Origin: Pinisolibacter aquiterrae
GTDB taxonomy: Bacteria; Pseudomonadota; Alphaproteobacteria; Rhizobiales; Ancalomicrobiaceae
NCBI RefSeq assembly: GCF_019160155.1
Contig: NZ_JAFNIH010000061.1
Coordinates: forward strand, 62,001-126,000
Direction: 5' to 3'
Length of the DNA stretch: 64,000 nt
Within the stretch, counting starts at the first letter, position 1; each line of letters starts with the position of its first letter. Below the pieces are notes generated by a model, which saw nothing but the letters and a program-made list of their open reading frames with translations, made no database searches and was not told the DNA's origin. Made by a program: the position numbers and the translations under genes. This document shows positions 52,496-61,420 of this stretch, piece by piece.

Positions 52496-53757
52496 CGGTC
52501 TCGCTCCTTCTCGGCCAGATCCAGGATGGTGCGCACCAGCGCCTCGATGCCGAGACCGAGATCGAGCGGATCCGACCATTCCAGGGGATTGTGGCTGATG
52601 CCGGCCTTGGACCGGATGAACAGCATGGCGGAGGGGAAGGACCGCGCCATCGCCATGGCGTCGTGGCCGGCGCCCGAGGGCAGGCGGCGCAGATCGAGCC
52701 CGAGCGAAACGACGGCGCGGGCGAAGGCCTCCTGCAGGCCTTCGTCCATCGGGCAGGTCGGCACGTCGACGTTGCGTTCGAGGGCGACGCTCAGGCCGCG
52801 CCGTTCGGCGATGCGCCCGGCCTCCCAGGCGATGCGCTCGAGCGCGACGAGGCGCGGCGTGTCGGCGGCGGCGCGCACGTCGAGGCTCGCCTCGACCCGG
52901 CCGGGAACGGTGTTGCCGGCGCCGGGAAAGACCTGGACCCGGCCGACGGTGGCGACCAGTTCGCCGGTGCCCTGGCGGCCGATCCGCTCGACGCCGAGGA
53001 TGATCTCGGCGAGACCGGCGAGCGCGTCGCGGCGCAGATCCATCGGCACGGTGCCGGCGTGGCCGGCCATGCCGGTCAGGGTCATCGACATGCGGGTCTG
53101 GCCGGCAATCGAAGTGACGACGCCGAGCGGCAGCCCCCAATGTTCCAGACGCGGACCCTGCTCGATGTGGATCTCGAGATAGCCGAGGACGCCGGCGGGG
53201 TCGATCGTCGCCGTCTCGATCCGGGCAGGATCGCAGCCGAAGGCGATCAACGCCTCCGCCAGTTTGACGCCGTCGCGGTCGCGCGCCTCCAGCCACTCGC
53301 GGCGATAGGTTCCGGTCGCGGCCGACGAGGATGAGAGCGCCGAGGGGAAGCGAACGCCTTCTTCGTCGCCGAAGGCCAATATTTCGACGGCAAAGGGAAG
53401 CCGAAGGCCGCGTCGTTCGATCTCCTCCAGCGCGAGGATGCCGCCGATCACGCCGAGCGTGCCGTCGAGCTTGCCGGCATCGACGACGGTGTCGATGTGC
53501 GAGCCGATCAGGAGGGTGCGCGGGGCGGCGCCCTCGTCGGCGGCACGGCGGCCGCGCAAGGTGGCGACGGGATCGAGTTCGGTGGTCAGGCCGCGCTCGC
53601 GCATCCAGCCGCCGACCAGATCGATCGAGCGAGCGTGGGCCGGCGACAGATAGGTACGGGTGATCCGGCCCGGCTCGTCGGTGACGCGAGCGAGTTCGTC
53701 GAGCAGGCTCTGGGCGAGGCGGCCGAGATCTTCGGGCGAGCGGGCGGCGTCGGTCAC
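52492..53757 (-). CDS. allC: Allantoate amidohydrolase / hydantoinase-carbamoylase family protein
   Basis: This is an M20-fold zinc enzyme of 421 residues. Family blocks are IGSHIDTVVDAGKLDGTLGV, FGDEEGVRFPSA, EIHIEQGPRLEHW, GMAGHAGTVPM and SGAGHDAMAMA. In a uric-acid operon the likely substrate is allantoate, giving ureidoglycine, although N-carbamoyl amino acid hydrolases look alike. The start is GTG 53757, overlapping the uraD stop as GTGA. Its stop overlaps guaD as TTGA. Confidence 0.85.
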   Translation of the reverse strand: MTDAARSPEDLGRLAQSLLDELARVTDEPGRITRTYLSPAHARSIDLVGGWMRERGLTTELDPVATLRGRRAADEGAAPRTLLIGSHIDTVVDAGKLDGTLGVIGGILALEEIERRGLRLPFAVEILAFGDEEGVRFPSALSSSSAATGTYRREWLEARDRDGVKLAEALIAFGCDPARIETATIDPAGVLGYLEIHIEQGPRLEHWGLPLGVVTSIAGQTRMSMTLTGMAGHAGTVPMDLRRDALAGLAEIILGVERIGRQGTGELVATVGRVQVFPGAGNTVPGRVEASLDVRAAADTPRLVALERIAWEAGRIAERRGLSVALERNVDVPTCPMDEGLQEAFARAVVSLGLDLRRLPSGAGHDAMAMARSFPSAMLFIRSKAGISHNPLEWSDPLDLGLGIEALVRTILDLAEKERDR

Positions 53758-54266
53758 TGGGCGATGCGATCCTCGAGGCGGAAGCGGACGATGCGGACGA
53801 TCTGCCCGATCGCCTGATCGAATTCGGCCTCGGGCGGGTTCGGCAGACGCGCCTCGAAGGCCTCGAGGATCGTCGTCTTGGTCGCTCCCTTGACCGCGAG
53901 GATGAAGGGAAAGCCGAACTTCGCCCGATAGGCGTCGTTCAGACGAGTAAATCGAGCGAATTCCTCGTCGGTCAAGGTGTCGAGGCCGGCGCCGGCCTGT
54001 TCCTTGCGCGACGCCTCGGCGACCGTGCCGGCGCGGGCGGCGCGGCCGGCGAGATCGGGGTGGGCGCGGATCAGGGCGAGGCGGGTCTCGGCCGAGGCGG
54101 TGGCGATCGCGTCCGCGAAGGCGACGATCATCGCCTCGCGCGAGGCATAGGGGCGCGACGCGACGGCGCCTTCGGCCACCCAGGGCGAATGTTCGGCGAC
54201 GTCGGCGAAGGTCGCGACGAAGTCGTCGGGCGGAAGCGCGTTCACCGCGTCGAGGCTCAGCGACAT
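53754..54266 (-). CDS. uraD: OHCU decarboxylase
   Basis: UraD decarboxylates 2-oxo-4-hydroxy-4-carboxy-5-ureidoimidazoline to S-allantoin, a step of urate breakdown. The 170-residue protein has the catalytic LIRAHPDLAGRA (His), then SRKEQAGAGLD and FGFPFILAVKG, all characteristic. ATG 54266 follows GAGGGGAGGGGG. It lies 11 bases after puuD and overlaps the allC start by four bases, so the enzymes of the lower pathway are coupled. Confidence 0.95.
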   Translation of the reverse strand: MSLSLDAVNALPPDDFVATFADVAEHSPWVAEGAVASRPYASREAMIVAFADAIATASAETRLALIRAHPDLAGRAARAGTVAEASRKEQAGAGLDTLTDEEFARFTRLNDAYRAKFGFPFILAVKGATKTTILEAFEARLPNPPEAEFDQAIGQIVRIVRFRLEDRIAQ

Positions 54267-54277
54267 GCCCCCTCCCC

Positions 54278-55456
54278 TCAATGCGCGGCGAGCCAGCCGG
54301 CGAGTTTGGCGCGATCTTCGTCGGTGAAGCCGGTCTCGTTGCCGAGCGGCATGGCGTCGGTGTCGACCGCCTGCGCCTTGATCAGCGGCGCGAAGCGAAC
54401 GAGGTCGTCGACAGCACCGAGGGTGACCCCCTTCGGCGCCTCGGTGAAGCCCTCGTGGGTCGGTTTGACGGCGTGACACATGATGCAGTGTTTCGCGGTC
54501 AATGCCAGCACTTCCGTGTCGGAAACGGCGGCGCCCGACAGGGTCGCGGTCTTGGGCGCGGTCAGGATCAGCGCGGCGATCAGGCCGACGGCGGCGATCG
54601 CCGGGGCCCACAGGATCTTCGCCAGGCCGTCGCCGGCCTCGTGGCGGACGATGAAGTGGCGGATCGGGCCGCCGACCACCAGGATCAGCGCGGCGAGCAG
54701 CCACGACTGCGGATGGTTCGACAGGATCGGATAATGGTTCGACACCATCATCAGGAGGACCGGCAGGGTCAGATAGGTGTTGTGGACCGAGCGCTGCTTG
54801 GCCATGGCGCCGAGGCGGCCGTCCGGGGTCTCGCCGGCGATCAGCTGATCGACCATCTTGCGCTGGTTCGGGATGATGACCCGGAAGACGTTGGCCGCCA
54901 TGATCGTGCCGACGAAGGCGCCGACGTGGAGGAAGGCACCGCGACCGGAGAACACATGGGTGAAGCCGAAGGCGGCGCCGACGATCAGCACGAAGACCAC
55001 CGCCGCCAAGGGCAAGGTGGTGCGGCCGAGCGGCGACCGGCAGATCGCGTCATAGGTGAACCAGCCGGCGGTGAGCGCGCCGATCGAAATGGCGATCGCC
55101 TGCCACGGCTCGAGCGGCATCACCTTGGGGTCGATCATATAGGCGCGGGCGTTCAGCCAATACTGGACCGCCATCAGGACGATGCCGCTGACGAAGGTCA
55201 GGTAGGCGTCCCATTTGTACCACTTCAGATGCTCCGGCAGCGTCGGCGGCGCGACCGTGAACTTGTCGACATGATAGAAGCCGCCGCCATGGACCAGCCA
55301 TGCGGTGCCGTAGACGTCCGACGGGGTCTTCGGATCCTTGCGGAAGGAGACGTCGAGGGCGATGAAGAAGAACGAGGTGCCGATCCAGCCGATGCCGACG
55401 ATCAGATGGAACCAGCGCGTCAGGATGTTCAGCCAATCGGCGGCATAAGCGAGCAT
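54278..55456 (-). CDS. puuD: Urate hydroxylase PuuD, membrane type with cytochrome c domain
   Basis: PuuD oxidises urate to 5-hydroxyisourate and passes electrons to cytochrome c rather than oxygen. The 392-residue protein has about eight membrane helices (for example WFHLIVGIGWIGTSFFFIAL) and a C-terminal periplasmic heme domain with CIMCH (KHCIMCHAVKP). ATG 55456 was chosen because the conserved MLAYAADWLNILTRW starts there; the reading frame extends further upstream across the terminator but has no coding features. It is the first gene of puuD-uraD-allC-guaD-M20. Confidence 0.94.
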   Translation of the reverse strand: MLAYAADWLNILTRWFHLIVGIGWIGTSFFFIALDVSFRKDPKTPSDVYGTAWLVHGGGFYHVDKFTVAPPTLPEHLKWYKWDAYLTFVSGIVLMAVQYWLNARAYMIDPKVMPLEPWQAIAISIGALTAGWFTYDAICRSPLGRTTLPLAAVVFVLIVGAAFGFTHVFSGRGAFLHVGAFVGTIMAANVFRVIIPNQRKMVDQLIAGETPDGRLGAMAKQRSVHNTYLTLPVLLMMVSNHYPILSNHPQSWLLAALILVVGGPIRHFIVRHEAGDGLAKILWAPAIAAVGLIAALILTAPKTATLSGAAVSDTEVLALTAKHCIMCHAVKPTHEGFTEAPKGVTLGAVDDLVRFAPLIKAQAVDTDAMPLGNETGFTDEDRAKLAGWLAAH

Positions 55457-55530
55457 CGCGCGGCCCTTCTCGATCTCGATGGCGCAAGGCGGATCACGCG
55501 GGGGCCGCCGATCACAATTTATCGCAGGGC

Positions 55531-55548
55531 AATATCGTATACAACATT
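55531..55548. promoter_or_regulatory. GTATAC-centred palindrome upstream of puuD
   Basis: AATATCGTATACAACATT is a partial dyad centred on GTATAC about 75 bases before the puuD start, in the only AT-rich patch of this spacer. Many FCD-type GntR regulators bind ATNGTATACNAT-like sites. A further pair CAACATT/AATGTTG (55542-55577) surrounds it on one side. No regulator gene is adjacent. Confidence 0.4.
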
Positions 55549-55584
55549 GGCGCACGGCGACCGCCGCACAAATGTTGGCCATGA

Positions 55585-55630
55585 ACAGGACAAAGGCAGG
55601 GCGTCCGCGACGATCTCCGTCGCGGACGCC
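55585..55630 (-). terminator. Terminator after the BMP transporter gene
   Basis: GGCGTCCGCGACG and CGTCGCGGACGCC form a perfect 13-bp stem with a five-base loop, followed on the minus strand by CTGCCTTTGTCC. It is 11 bases beyond the BMP gene stop and separates the transporter operon from puuD. Confidence 0.78.
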
Positions 55631-55641
55631 CCGATCGTGGA

Positions 55642-56730
55642 TCAGCCCGGAAGCTTGTCGTCGATGCCCTTGACGTACCAGTTCATCGACAGGATGGCGC
55701 CGTCGTCGAGGTTCTCGACCACGGTCCCGTCCTGCTTGGTGATCTTGCCGCCGAAGGGCTTGATCGAACCATCCTTGATGCCGGCCATGGTCTTCTCGGC
55801 CATCGCCTTGACGTCGTCGGGGACGTTTACGATCGGCGGCAGGACGACCATGCCCTTGGCCATGCCGTCCCAGGTGTCGGTCGACTTCCAGGTGCCGGCG
55901 AGGACCTGCTTGACCTGGTCGACGTAGTAGCCGTCCCAATCGTCGGTGATGGCGGTGATCTGGGCCTTGGGCGCGAACTTCGCCATGTCCGAGGACTGGC
56001 CGAAGCCGAGGATGCCCTTCTCCTGCGCCACCTGGAGGGGGGCGGTGGAGTCGGTGTGCTGGGTCAGGATGTCGGCGCCCTGGCCGATCAGCACCTTCGC
56101 CGCGTCGGCTTCCTTGCCCGGATCGTACCAGGAGTTCACCCACACGATCTTGACCTTGACGTTCGGGTTCACCGACTGGGCGCCGAGCATGAAGGCGTTG
56201 ATGCCGGAGACCACTTCGGGGATCGGGAAGGAGACGATGTAGCCGATGACGTTCGACTTGGTCATCTTGCCGGCGATCTGGCCGATGACGTAGCGGCCTT
56301 CATAGAAGCGGGCGGAGAAGGTCGAGACGTTCTCGGCGCGCTTGTAGCCGGTGGCGTGGGCGAATTTCACCTTGGGGTACTTCTTGGCGACCTTGATGGT
56401 CGGGTCCATGAAGCCGAAGGAAGTGGTGAAGATGATCTGGTTGCCGTCGCGGGCGAGGCGCTCGATGGCGCGCTCCGCGTCGGGGCCTTCCGGCACGTTC
56501 TCGACATAGGAGGTGACGACCTTGTCGCCGAGTTCCTTCTCGACCGCCTTGCGGCCCTGATCGTGCTGGTAGGAATAGCCGAAGTCGCCGACCGGGCCGA
56601 CGTAGACCCAGGCGGCCTTGAGCTTGTCGGCGGCGGCGGCCGGCCCGGCGGCGCCGGCGGCGAGCGCCACCGAGCCGAGCAGGGCGGTCTTCATCGCGTC
56701 ACGACGGGTGAGCGCGGACCAGTTCTTCAT
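55642..56730 (-). CDS. BMP-family ABC transporter substrate-binding protein
   Basis: This 362-residue binding protein of the basic membrane protein (BMP) family captures nucleosides or purine bases in the periplasm. The leader is Tat-type: LTRRDAMKTALLGSVALAAG, cleaved after PAAAA. The mature protein has VGPVGDFGYSYQHDQGRKA and TTSFGFMDPTI, which are typical of the family. ATG 56730 has GGAGGAAG upstream. It ends a transporter-xdh operon and has its own terminator. The purine context suggests a purine or nucleoside ligand. Confidence 0.93.
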   Translation of the reverse strand: MKNWSALTRRDAMKTALLGSVALAAGAAGPAAAADKLKAAWVYVGPVGDFGYSYQHDQGRKAVEKELGDKVVTSYVENVPEGPDAERAIERLARDGNQIIFTTSFGFMDPTIKVAKKYPKVKFAHATGYKRAENVSTFSARFYEGRYVIGQIAGKMTKSNVIGYIVSFPIPEVVSGINAFMLGAQSVNPNVKVKIVWVNSWYDPGKEADAAKVLIGQGADILTQHTDSTAPLQVAQEKGILGFGQSSDMAKFAPKAQITAITDDWDGYYVDQVKQVLAGTWKSTDTWDGMAKGMVVLPPIVNVPDDVKAMAEKTMAGIKDGSIKPFGGKITKQDGTVVENLDDGAILSMNWYVKGIDDKLPG

Positions 56731-56813
56731 GAGGACTTCCTCCATCCGAGGGGCGGTTGAATGCATTCTCGCGGGCGGGCCCGACCGCGTGCGGGCTCCG
56801 GCGCGAAAGGGAA

Positions 56814-57740
56814 TCACCGATCCGGCACGAAGGATCGGCCGAGACAGGCGGGCGCGTCGCCGCCACCGCCGCGCTTGCGCGAGATGGCGACGAGAGCGGC
56901 GATGGTGACGAGATAGGGCAGCGACGACAAGAGCTGCGAGGGAACGCCGACGCCGAGGCCCTGGACGAAGAAGCCGAGGATCGTCACCGCGCCGAAGAGA
57001 TAGGCGCCGATCACCAGCCGTCCCGGAAGCCACGACGAGAACACCACCAGCGCCAGCGCGATCCAGCCGCGCCCGGCGGTCATGTTCTCGATCCATTGCG
57101 GCGTGTAGGCGAGCGAGAGATAGCCGCCGCCGAGGCCCGACAGGGCGCCCCCGAAGAGGACCGCGAGCCAGCGCACCCGGATCACCGAATAGCCGAGCGC
57201 GTGCGCCGAGGCGTGATTGTCGCCGACGGCGCGCAGCACCAGGCCGGCGCGGGTGCGGAAGACACCCCAGGAGACGAACACGGCGAGCGCGAGCGCCAGA
57301 TAGACCAGCACGTCCTGGCCGAACAGCAGCGGCCCGACGAAGGGCAGATCGCTGAGGCCGGGAATGTGGATCTTGGCGAGGCGGACGCCGGGCTGACCGA
57401 CGAAGGATTCGCCGATCAGGCCGGAGAGACCGAGGCCGAGAAGCGTCAGCGCCAATCCGGTCGCGACCTGATTGGCGACGAGATTGAGGGTCAGGAAGCC
57501 GAAGGGAACCGCCAGCGCCGCGCCGGCGAGCGCCGAGGCGACGATGCCGAGATAGGGCGAGCCGGTGGTCAGCGCCACCGCGAAGCCGGCGACGGCGCCC
57601 ATCACCATCATGCCCTCGACGCCGAGATTGAGGACGCCGGCGCGTTCGGTGACGAGTTCGCCCAGCGCCGCCAGCAAGAGCGGGGTCGAGGCGGTGACGA
57701 TGGTGAGGAGAACCGCGAGAAGGGCGGAATCGGTGCTCAT
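56814..57740 (-). CDS. ABC transporter permease 2 (BMP type)
   Basis: This 308-residue permease has about eight hydrophobic helices of the BPD_transp_2 family. Characteristic text includes LAALGELVTERAGVLNLGVEGMM and SYGVIR-like GYSVIRVRWLAVLFGGALSGL. It pairs with the permease encoded just upstream, and its ATG 57740 overlaps that gene's stop as ATGA. The channel should carry the nucleoside-type substrate handed over by the BMP protein. Confidence 0.93.
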   Translation of the reverse strand: MSTDSALLAVLLTIVTASTPLLLAALGELVTERAGVLNLGVEGMMVMGAVAGFAVALTTGSPYLGIVASALAGAALAVPFGFLTLNLVANQVATGLALTLLGLGLSGLIGESFVGQPGVRLAKIHIPGLSDLPFVGPLLFGQDVLVYLALALAVFVSWGVFRTRAGLVLRAVGDNHASAHALGYSVIRVRWLAVLFGGALSGLGGGYLSLAYTPQWIENMTAGRGWIALALVVFSSWLPGRLVIGAYLFGAVTILGFFVQGLGVGVPSQLLSSLPYLVTIAALVAISRKRGGGGDAPACLGRSFVPDR

Positions 57741-58816
57741 CGGGCGGCCTCCGGGGTGGTCCCGAACACGAGGCGGGGGCGATAGAGGATCAGAGTGTCG
57801 CAGGCGAGGACCCAGAACAACAGCACGCCCTGGAACACCCGCGCCGCCTTGTCGGAGAGGCCGAGGGCGATCTGCGCCGCCTCGCCGCCGAGATAGCTCA
57901 CGGCGAGCATCAGGGCCGCCACCACCACGCCGATCGGATCGAGCCGGCCGAGGAAGGCGACGATGATCGCGGTGAAGCCGTAGCCGGGCGAGATGTTGGG
58001 CTGGAGCTGGCCGACCGTGGAGGCGACCTCGATCACCCCGGCGAGGCCGGCGAGACCGCCGGAGAGCAGGAACACGAAGATCACCATGCGATCGGCGGAG
58101 AAGCCGGCGAAGCGGCCGGCGCGCGGCGCCTCGCCCATCACCCGCACCTCGTAACCCTTGATGGTGCGCCGCATCAGCACGGCGAGCGCGATCGCCACCA
58201 CCACGGCGATGACGATACCGATGTTGAGGCGGCCGTCGCCGATGGTCGGCATGGTCTGCCAATCCTCGAAGGAGACGGACTTCGGGAAATTGTAGCCGTG
58301 GGGATCGCGCCAGGGGCCGCGCACCAGCCAATCGAGCAACAGCTGGGCGACATAGACCATCATCAGCGAGACCAGGATCTCGTTGGCGCCGGTCTTCACC
58401 TTGAGGAGCGCCGGGACCAGCGCCCAGATCATGCCGCCGAGAATGCCGAGCACCAGCATCGCCACCAGGGTCAGCGGCGACTGCCAGGAATTGAACAGGA
58501 TCGGCACCATCGAGCCGGCGAGCGCGCCCGCCGTCAGCTGTCCCTCGGCCCCGATGTTCCAGACGTTGGCGCGATAGGCGACGGAGAGGCCGACGCCGAT
58601 CAGGATCAGCGGGGTCGCCTTGACCACCAGTTCCTGGAGGCTCCACAGCGAGGAGAAGGGCTCGACGAAGAATACCCACAGCGCGGTCAGCGGCGGCTTG
58701 CCGAGGATCGCGAAGATCAGGCCGCCGGTGATCATGGTGGCGACGACGGCGATCACCGGCGAGGCCCAGGCCATGACGAGAGAGCGCTCGCTCCGCTTTT
58801 CCAACTCAAAGCGCAT
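57737..58816 (-). CDS. ABC transporter permease 1 (BMP type)
   Basis: This 359-residue permease belongs to the same BPD_transp_2 family (YufP-like). It has a first helix MAWASPVIAVVATMITGGLIF, then LILIGVGLSVAYRANVWNIGAEGQL, the signature of the family. The ATG at 58816 overlaps the upstream ATPase gene by 11 bp; the internal ATG at residue 15 is an alternative. Its stop overlaps the second permease. Confidence 0.94.
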   Translation of the reverse strand: MRFELEKRSERSLVMAWASPVIAVVATMITGGLIFAILGKPPLTALWVFFVEPFSSLWSLQELVVKATPLILIGVGLSVAYRANVWNIGAEGQLTAGALAGSMVPILFNSWQSPLTLVAMLVLGILGGMIWALVPALLKVKTGANEILVSLMMVYVAQLLLDWLVRGPWRDPHGYNFPKSVSFEDWQTMPTIGDGRLNIGIVIAVVVAIALAVLMRRTIKGYEVRVMGEAPRAGRFAGFSADRMVIFVFLLSGGLAGLAGVIEVASTVGQLQPNISPGYGFTAIIVAFLGRLDPIGVVVAALMLAVSYLGGEAAQIALGLSDKAARVFQGVLLFWVLACDTLILYRPRLVFGTTPEAAR

Positions 58817-60422
58817 GGCCGTCGGCCTCCCTCAGCTGACGAGCCTCGTCGACCCGGTCCGATCCCCCATGGGCACCGCCCATCAGGAGACCGATCTTCT
58901 CGAGCGTCATCACATGGGCGTCGTAGGCGGGCGAAAGGTGCCCGCGCGAGAGAACCGCGATGCGATCGGCGATCTCGAAGATCTCGTCGAGATCCTGACT
59001 GATCATCAACACCGCCGAACCGTCGGCGGCGAGGTCGATCAGGGCCTGACGGATCAGCGCGGCGGCGCCGGCGTCGACGCCCCAGGTCGGTTGATTGACC
59101 AGGAGCAGCAGCGGCTTGCGGTCGAGTTCGCGCCCCACCACGAATTTCTGCAGGTTGCCGCCGGAGAGCGAGCGCGCCTCCGGATCGGGCTTGCCCTTGC
59201 GCACGTCATAGGCCTCCGACACGCGGGCGGCGGTGGAGCGGGCGCGGGCGAAGTCGAGGAAGCCGATCAGGTTGCGGCCGGAATCCTCGTAGGCCGCGTG
59301 GCGGGTCAGGACGACGTTCTCGGAGAGCGGGAAGGCCGGCACGGCGCCGTGGCCGAGGCGTTCCTCGGGCACGAAGGCGGCGCCGAGCCTGCGCCGCTCG
59401 GTGACGCCGAGGCTGCCGCAGGCGGTGCCGTCGATCACCACCGCGCTGTTGCGCTCGACCGGACGTTCGCCGGAGATCGCGTCGAAGAATTCCGACTGGC
59501 CGTTGCCGGCGACCCCGGCGATGCCGAGGATCTCGCCGGCCCTGAGTTCCAGCGAGATGCCCTCGAGGGCGACCGAGAAGGGGCCGGAGGCCGGCAGGTC
59601 GAGCTTGTCGAGGAAGAGGCGCGGCGGGCCGCCGATGCGGGCGTGTTTGGGCCGGATCGCATGGACGTCGGCGCCGACCATCAGGCGGGCGAGGCTCGCC
59701 GCGGTCTCGGCGCGCGGGTCGACGCGGGCGACCACCTTGCCGTGACGCAGGATGGTGGCGGCGTGGCAGAGGCGCTTCACCTCCTCCAGCCGGTGCGAGA
59801 TGTAGAGGACGGCACAGCCCTCGCTCGCCAGCCGCTCCAGCGTCAGGAAGAGCTGGTCGGCCTCCTGCGGGGTCAGGACCGCCGTCGGCTCGTCCATGAT
59901 CAGAAGTTTGGGTTCCTGGATCAGACAGCGGACGATCTCGATGCGCTGGCGCTCGCCGACCGAGAGATCGGCGACCACCGCGCGCGGCTCGAGCGGCAGG
60001 CCGTAGTCGCGGGAGAGATCGGTGATCCGGGTCGACAGCGCCTTCATGTCGAAGGCGCCGGGGAGCGCCAGGGCGATGTTCTCGGCCACCGTCAGCGCCT
60101 CGAACAGCGAGAAGTGCTGGAACACCATGCCGATGCCGAGACGGCGGGCGGTGTTGGGATCGGAGATCGAGACCGCCTCGCCCTTCCAGAAGAAGCGCCC
60201 CTCGGTCGGCTGGAGCGAGCCGTAGATCATCTTGACCAGCGTCGACTTGCCGGCGCCGTTCTCGCCGAGCAGGGCGTGGATCTCGCCGGGGCGAATCCCC
60301 AGATCGACGTGATCGTTGGCGGTGAAGGCGCCGAATCGTTTGACGATCCCCCGCGCCTCGACGAGGAACTCGTCGCCGGCGCCGCCCTCCTCGTTCGGAA
60401 CCGTCGTCTCGCTCGCCGTCAT
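58806..60422 (-). CDS. ABC transporter ATP-binding protein (double ATPase, BMP type)
   Basis: This 538-residue protein has two fused nucleotide-binding domains, as in ribose and nucleoside importers (YufO/RbsA type). The first has Walker A LLGENGAGKSTLVK, signature LSVGERQRIEIV and Walker B LLIMDEPTAVLTPQE. The second has a degenerate Walker A (GVAGNGQSEFFDA), signature LSGGNLQKFV and a Walker B lacking the usual acids (LLLLVNQPTWG), a pattern common in this family. ATG 60422 overlaps the xdhC stop as ATGA. Confidence 0.95.
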   Translation of the reverse strand: MTASETTVPNEEGGAGDEFLVEARGIVKRFGAFTANDHVDLGIRPGEIHALLGENGAGKSTLVKMIYGSLQPTEGRFFWKGEAVSISDPNTARRLGIGMVFQHFSLFEALTVAENIALALPGAFDMKALSTRITDLSRDYGLPLEPRAVVADLSVGERQRIEIVRCLIQEPKLLIMDEPTAVLTPQEADQLFLTLERLASEGCAVLYISHRLEEVKRLCHAATILRHGKVVARVDPRAETAASLARLMVGADVHAIRPKHARIGGPPRLFLDKLDLPASGPFSVALEGISLELRAGEILGIAGVAGNGQSEFFDAISGERPVERNSAVVIDGTACGSLGVTERRRLGAAFVPEERLGHGAVPAFPLSENVVLTRHAAYEDSGRNLIGFLDFARARSTAARVSEAYDVRKGKPDPEARSLSGGNLQKFVVGRELDRKPLLLLVNQPTWGVDAGAAALIRQALIDLAADGSAVLMISQDLDEIFEIADRIAVLSRGHLSPAYDAHVMTLEKIGLLMGGAHGGSDRVDEARQLREADGHAL

Positions 60423-61420
60423 GCCCCCACTCCACTCATCCGCGCGGACGCGCGCGATGCCGCGCGATCCGTCTCTCGATCCGTCTCCCGGGCGGCCTCG
60501 TCGAGAACGAGAAGCTCCAGGGCGACCGCGGCGGCGATCACCGCCGGTGATTTCGATCGCGGCCCCCCGGCCCCGACGGGCATGACCATACGACGGATCG
60601 CCGCCTCCGTATGCCCCATTTCCAGAAGTCTGCTCACGAATCGAGCACGCTTGGTTTTCGAGCCGATGACCCCGACATGGGGCAGATCGGAGCGCCGCAG
60701 GGCGGCGTCGACGATCGCCAGATCGAGCGCGTGATCATGGGTCATGGCGAGAACGAAGGCGCCCGCCGGCATCGCGGCGAGGGCCGCGACCGGGTCGGGC
60801 ACGACCCGGCAGGTGGCGTTCGCGGGATGGGCGGCGGGAAAGGCGTCGTCGCGGCCGTCGATCCATTCGACCCGGAACGGCAGCGGCGCCAGGGCGAGCG
60901 TCAGGGCGCGGCCGACGTGGCCGGCGCCGAACAGGAACAGGGGACGGCGGTCGTCGCCGAATCGTTCGACCCAGGTGCCGTCGGCCCGCAGGCCGGGCGC
61001 GCCGGGATCGGCGGCGACGTCGCGGACGAGGCGGCGGCCCTCGATTCGCGCCTCGGTGAAGAACGGCCCTTCGGCCTCGCGCGCGGCGAGCCGGCGCACG
61101 GTGGCGAGATCGCTCTCGTCGAGCACCTCGATGCCCAGCGTCACCCGGCCGCCGCAGCACTGGCCGAGATCCGGGCCGAGCACGACGTCGTGGAGCGTCA
61201 CGGCGGCGTCGCCTTCGCCGAGCGCATTCCAGGCGAGCCGCAGCGCCCGCCATTCGAGCGCGCCACCGCCGATGGTGCCGCGAAAGCCGAGGTCGCGGCG
61301 CACCAGCAGCGAGGCGCCGATCTCGCGCGGGGTCGACCCGCGCGTCGCCACCACCACGACACGGGCGACGCGCCCCTGGTCCTCCAGGATCTCCAGAACG
61401 CGGCTCCACTCGGCGATCAC
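60419..61420 (-). CDS. xdhC: Xanthine dehydrogenase accessory protein XdhC
   Basis: XdhC binds molybdopterin cofactor, helps its sulfuration and inserts it into the XdhB subunit. The 333-residue protein has VVATRGSTPREIGASLLV and GTIGGGALEWRAL in the XdhC_CoxI domain, LGPDLGQCCGGRV, and a Rossmann segment LFLFGAGHVGRAL. A further block VGVIGSKTKRARF is typical. The start is GTG 61420, overlapping the xdhB stop as GTGA. Its stop overlaps the transporter ATPase, so maturation, oxidation and uptake are in one operon. Confidence 0.95.
   Translation of the reverse strand: MIAEWSRVLEILEDQGRVARVVVVATRGSTPREIGASLLVRRDLGFRGTIGGGALEWRALRLAWNALGEGDAAVTLHDVVLGPDLGQCCGGRVTLGIEVLDESDLATVRRLAAREAEGPFFTEARIEGRRLVRDVAADPGAPGLRADGTWVERFGDDRRPLFLFGAGHVGRALTLALAPLPFRVEWIDGRDDAFPAAHPANATCRVVPDPVAALAAMPAGAFVLAMTHDHALDLAIVDAALRRSDLPHVGVIGSKTKRARFVSRLLEMGHTEAAIRRMVMPVGAGGPRSKSPAVIAAAVALELLVLDEAARETDRETDRAASRASARMSGVGA

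Noticed and set aside
54278-56143. A 621-residue frame covering puuD and part of the BMP gene
   Set aside because: It runs through a terminator and the reverse frame of the BMP gene; PuuD homology starts at 55456.
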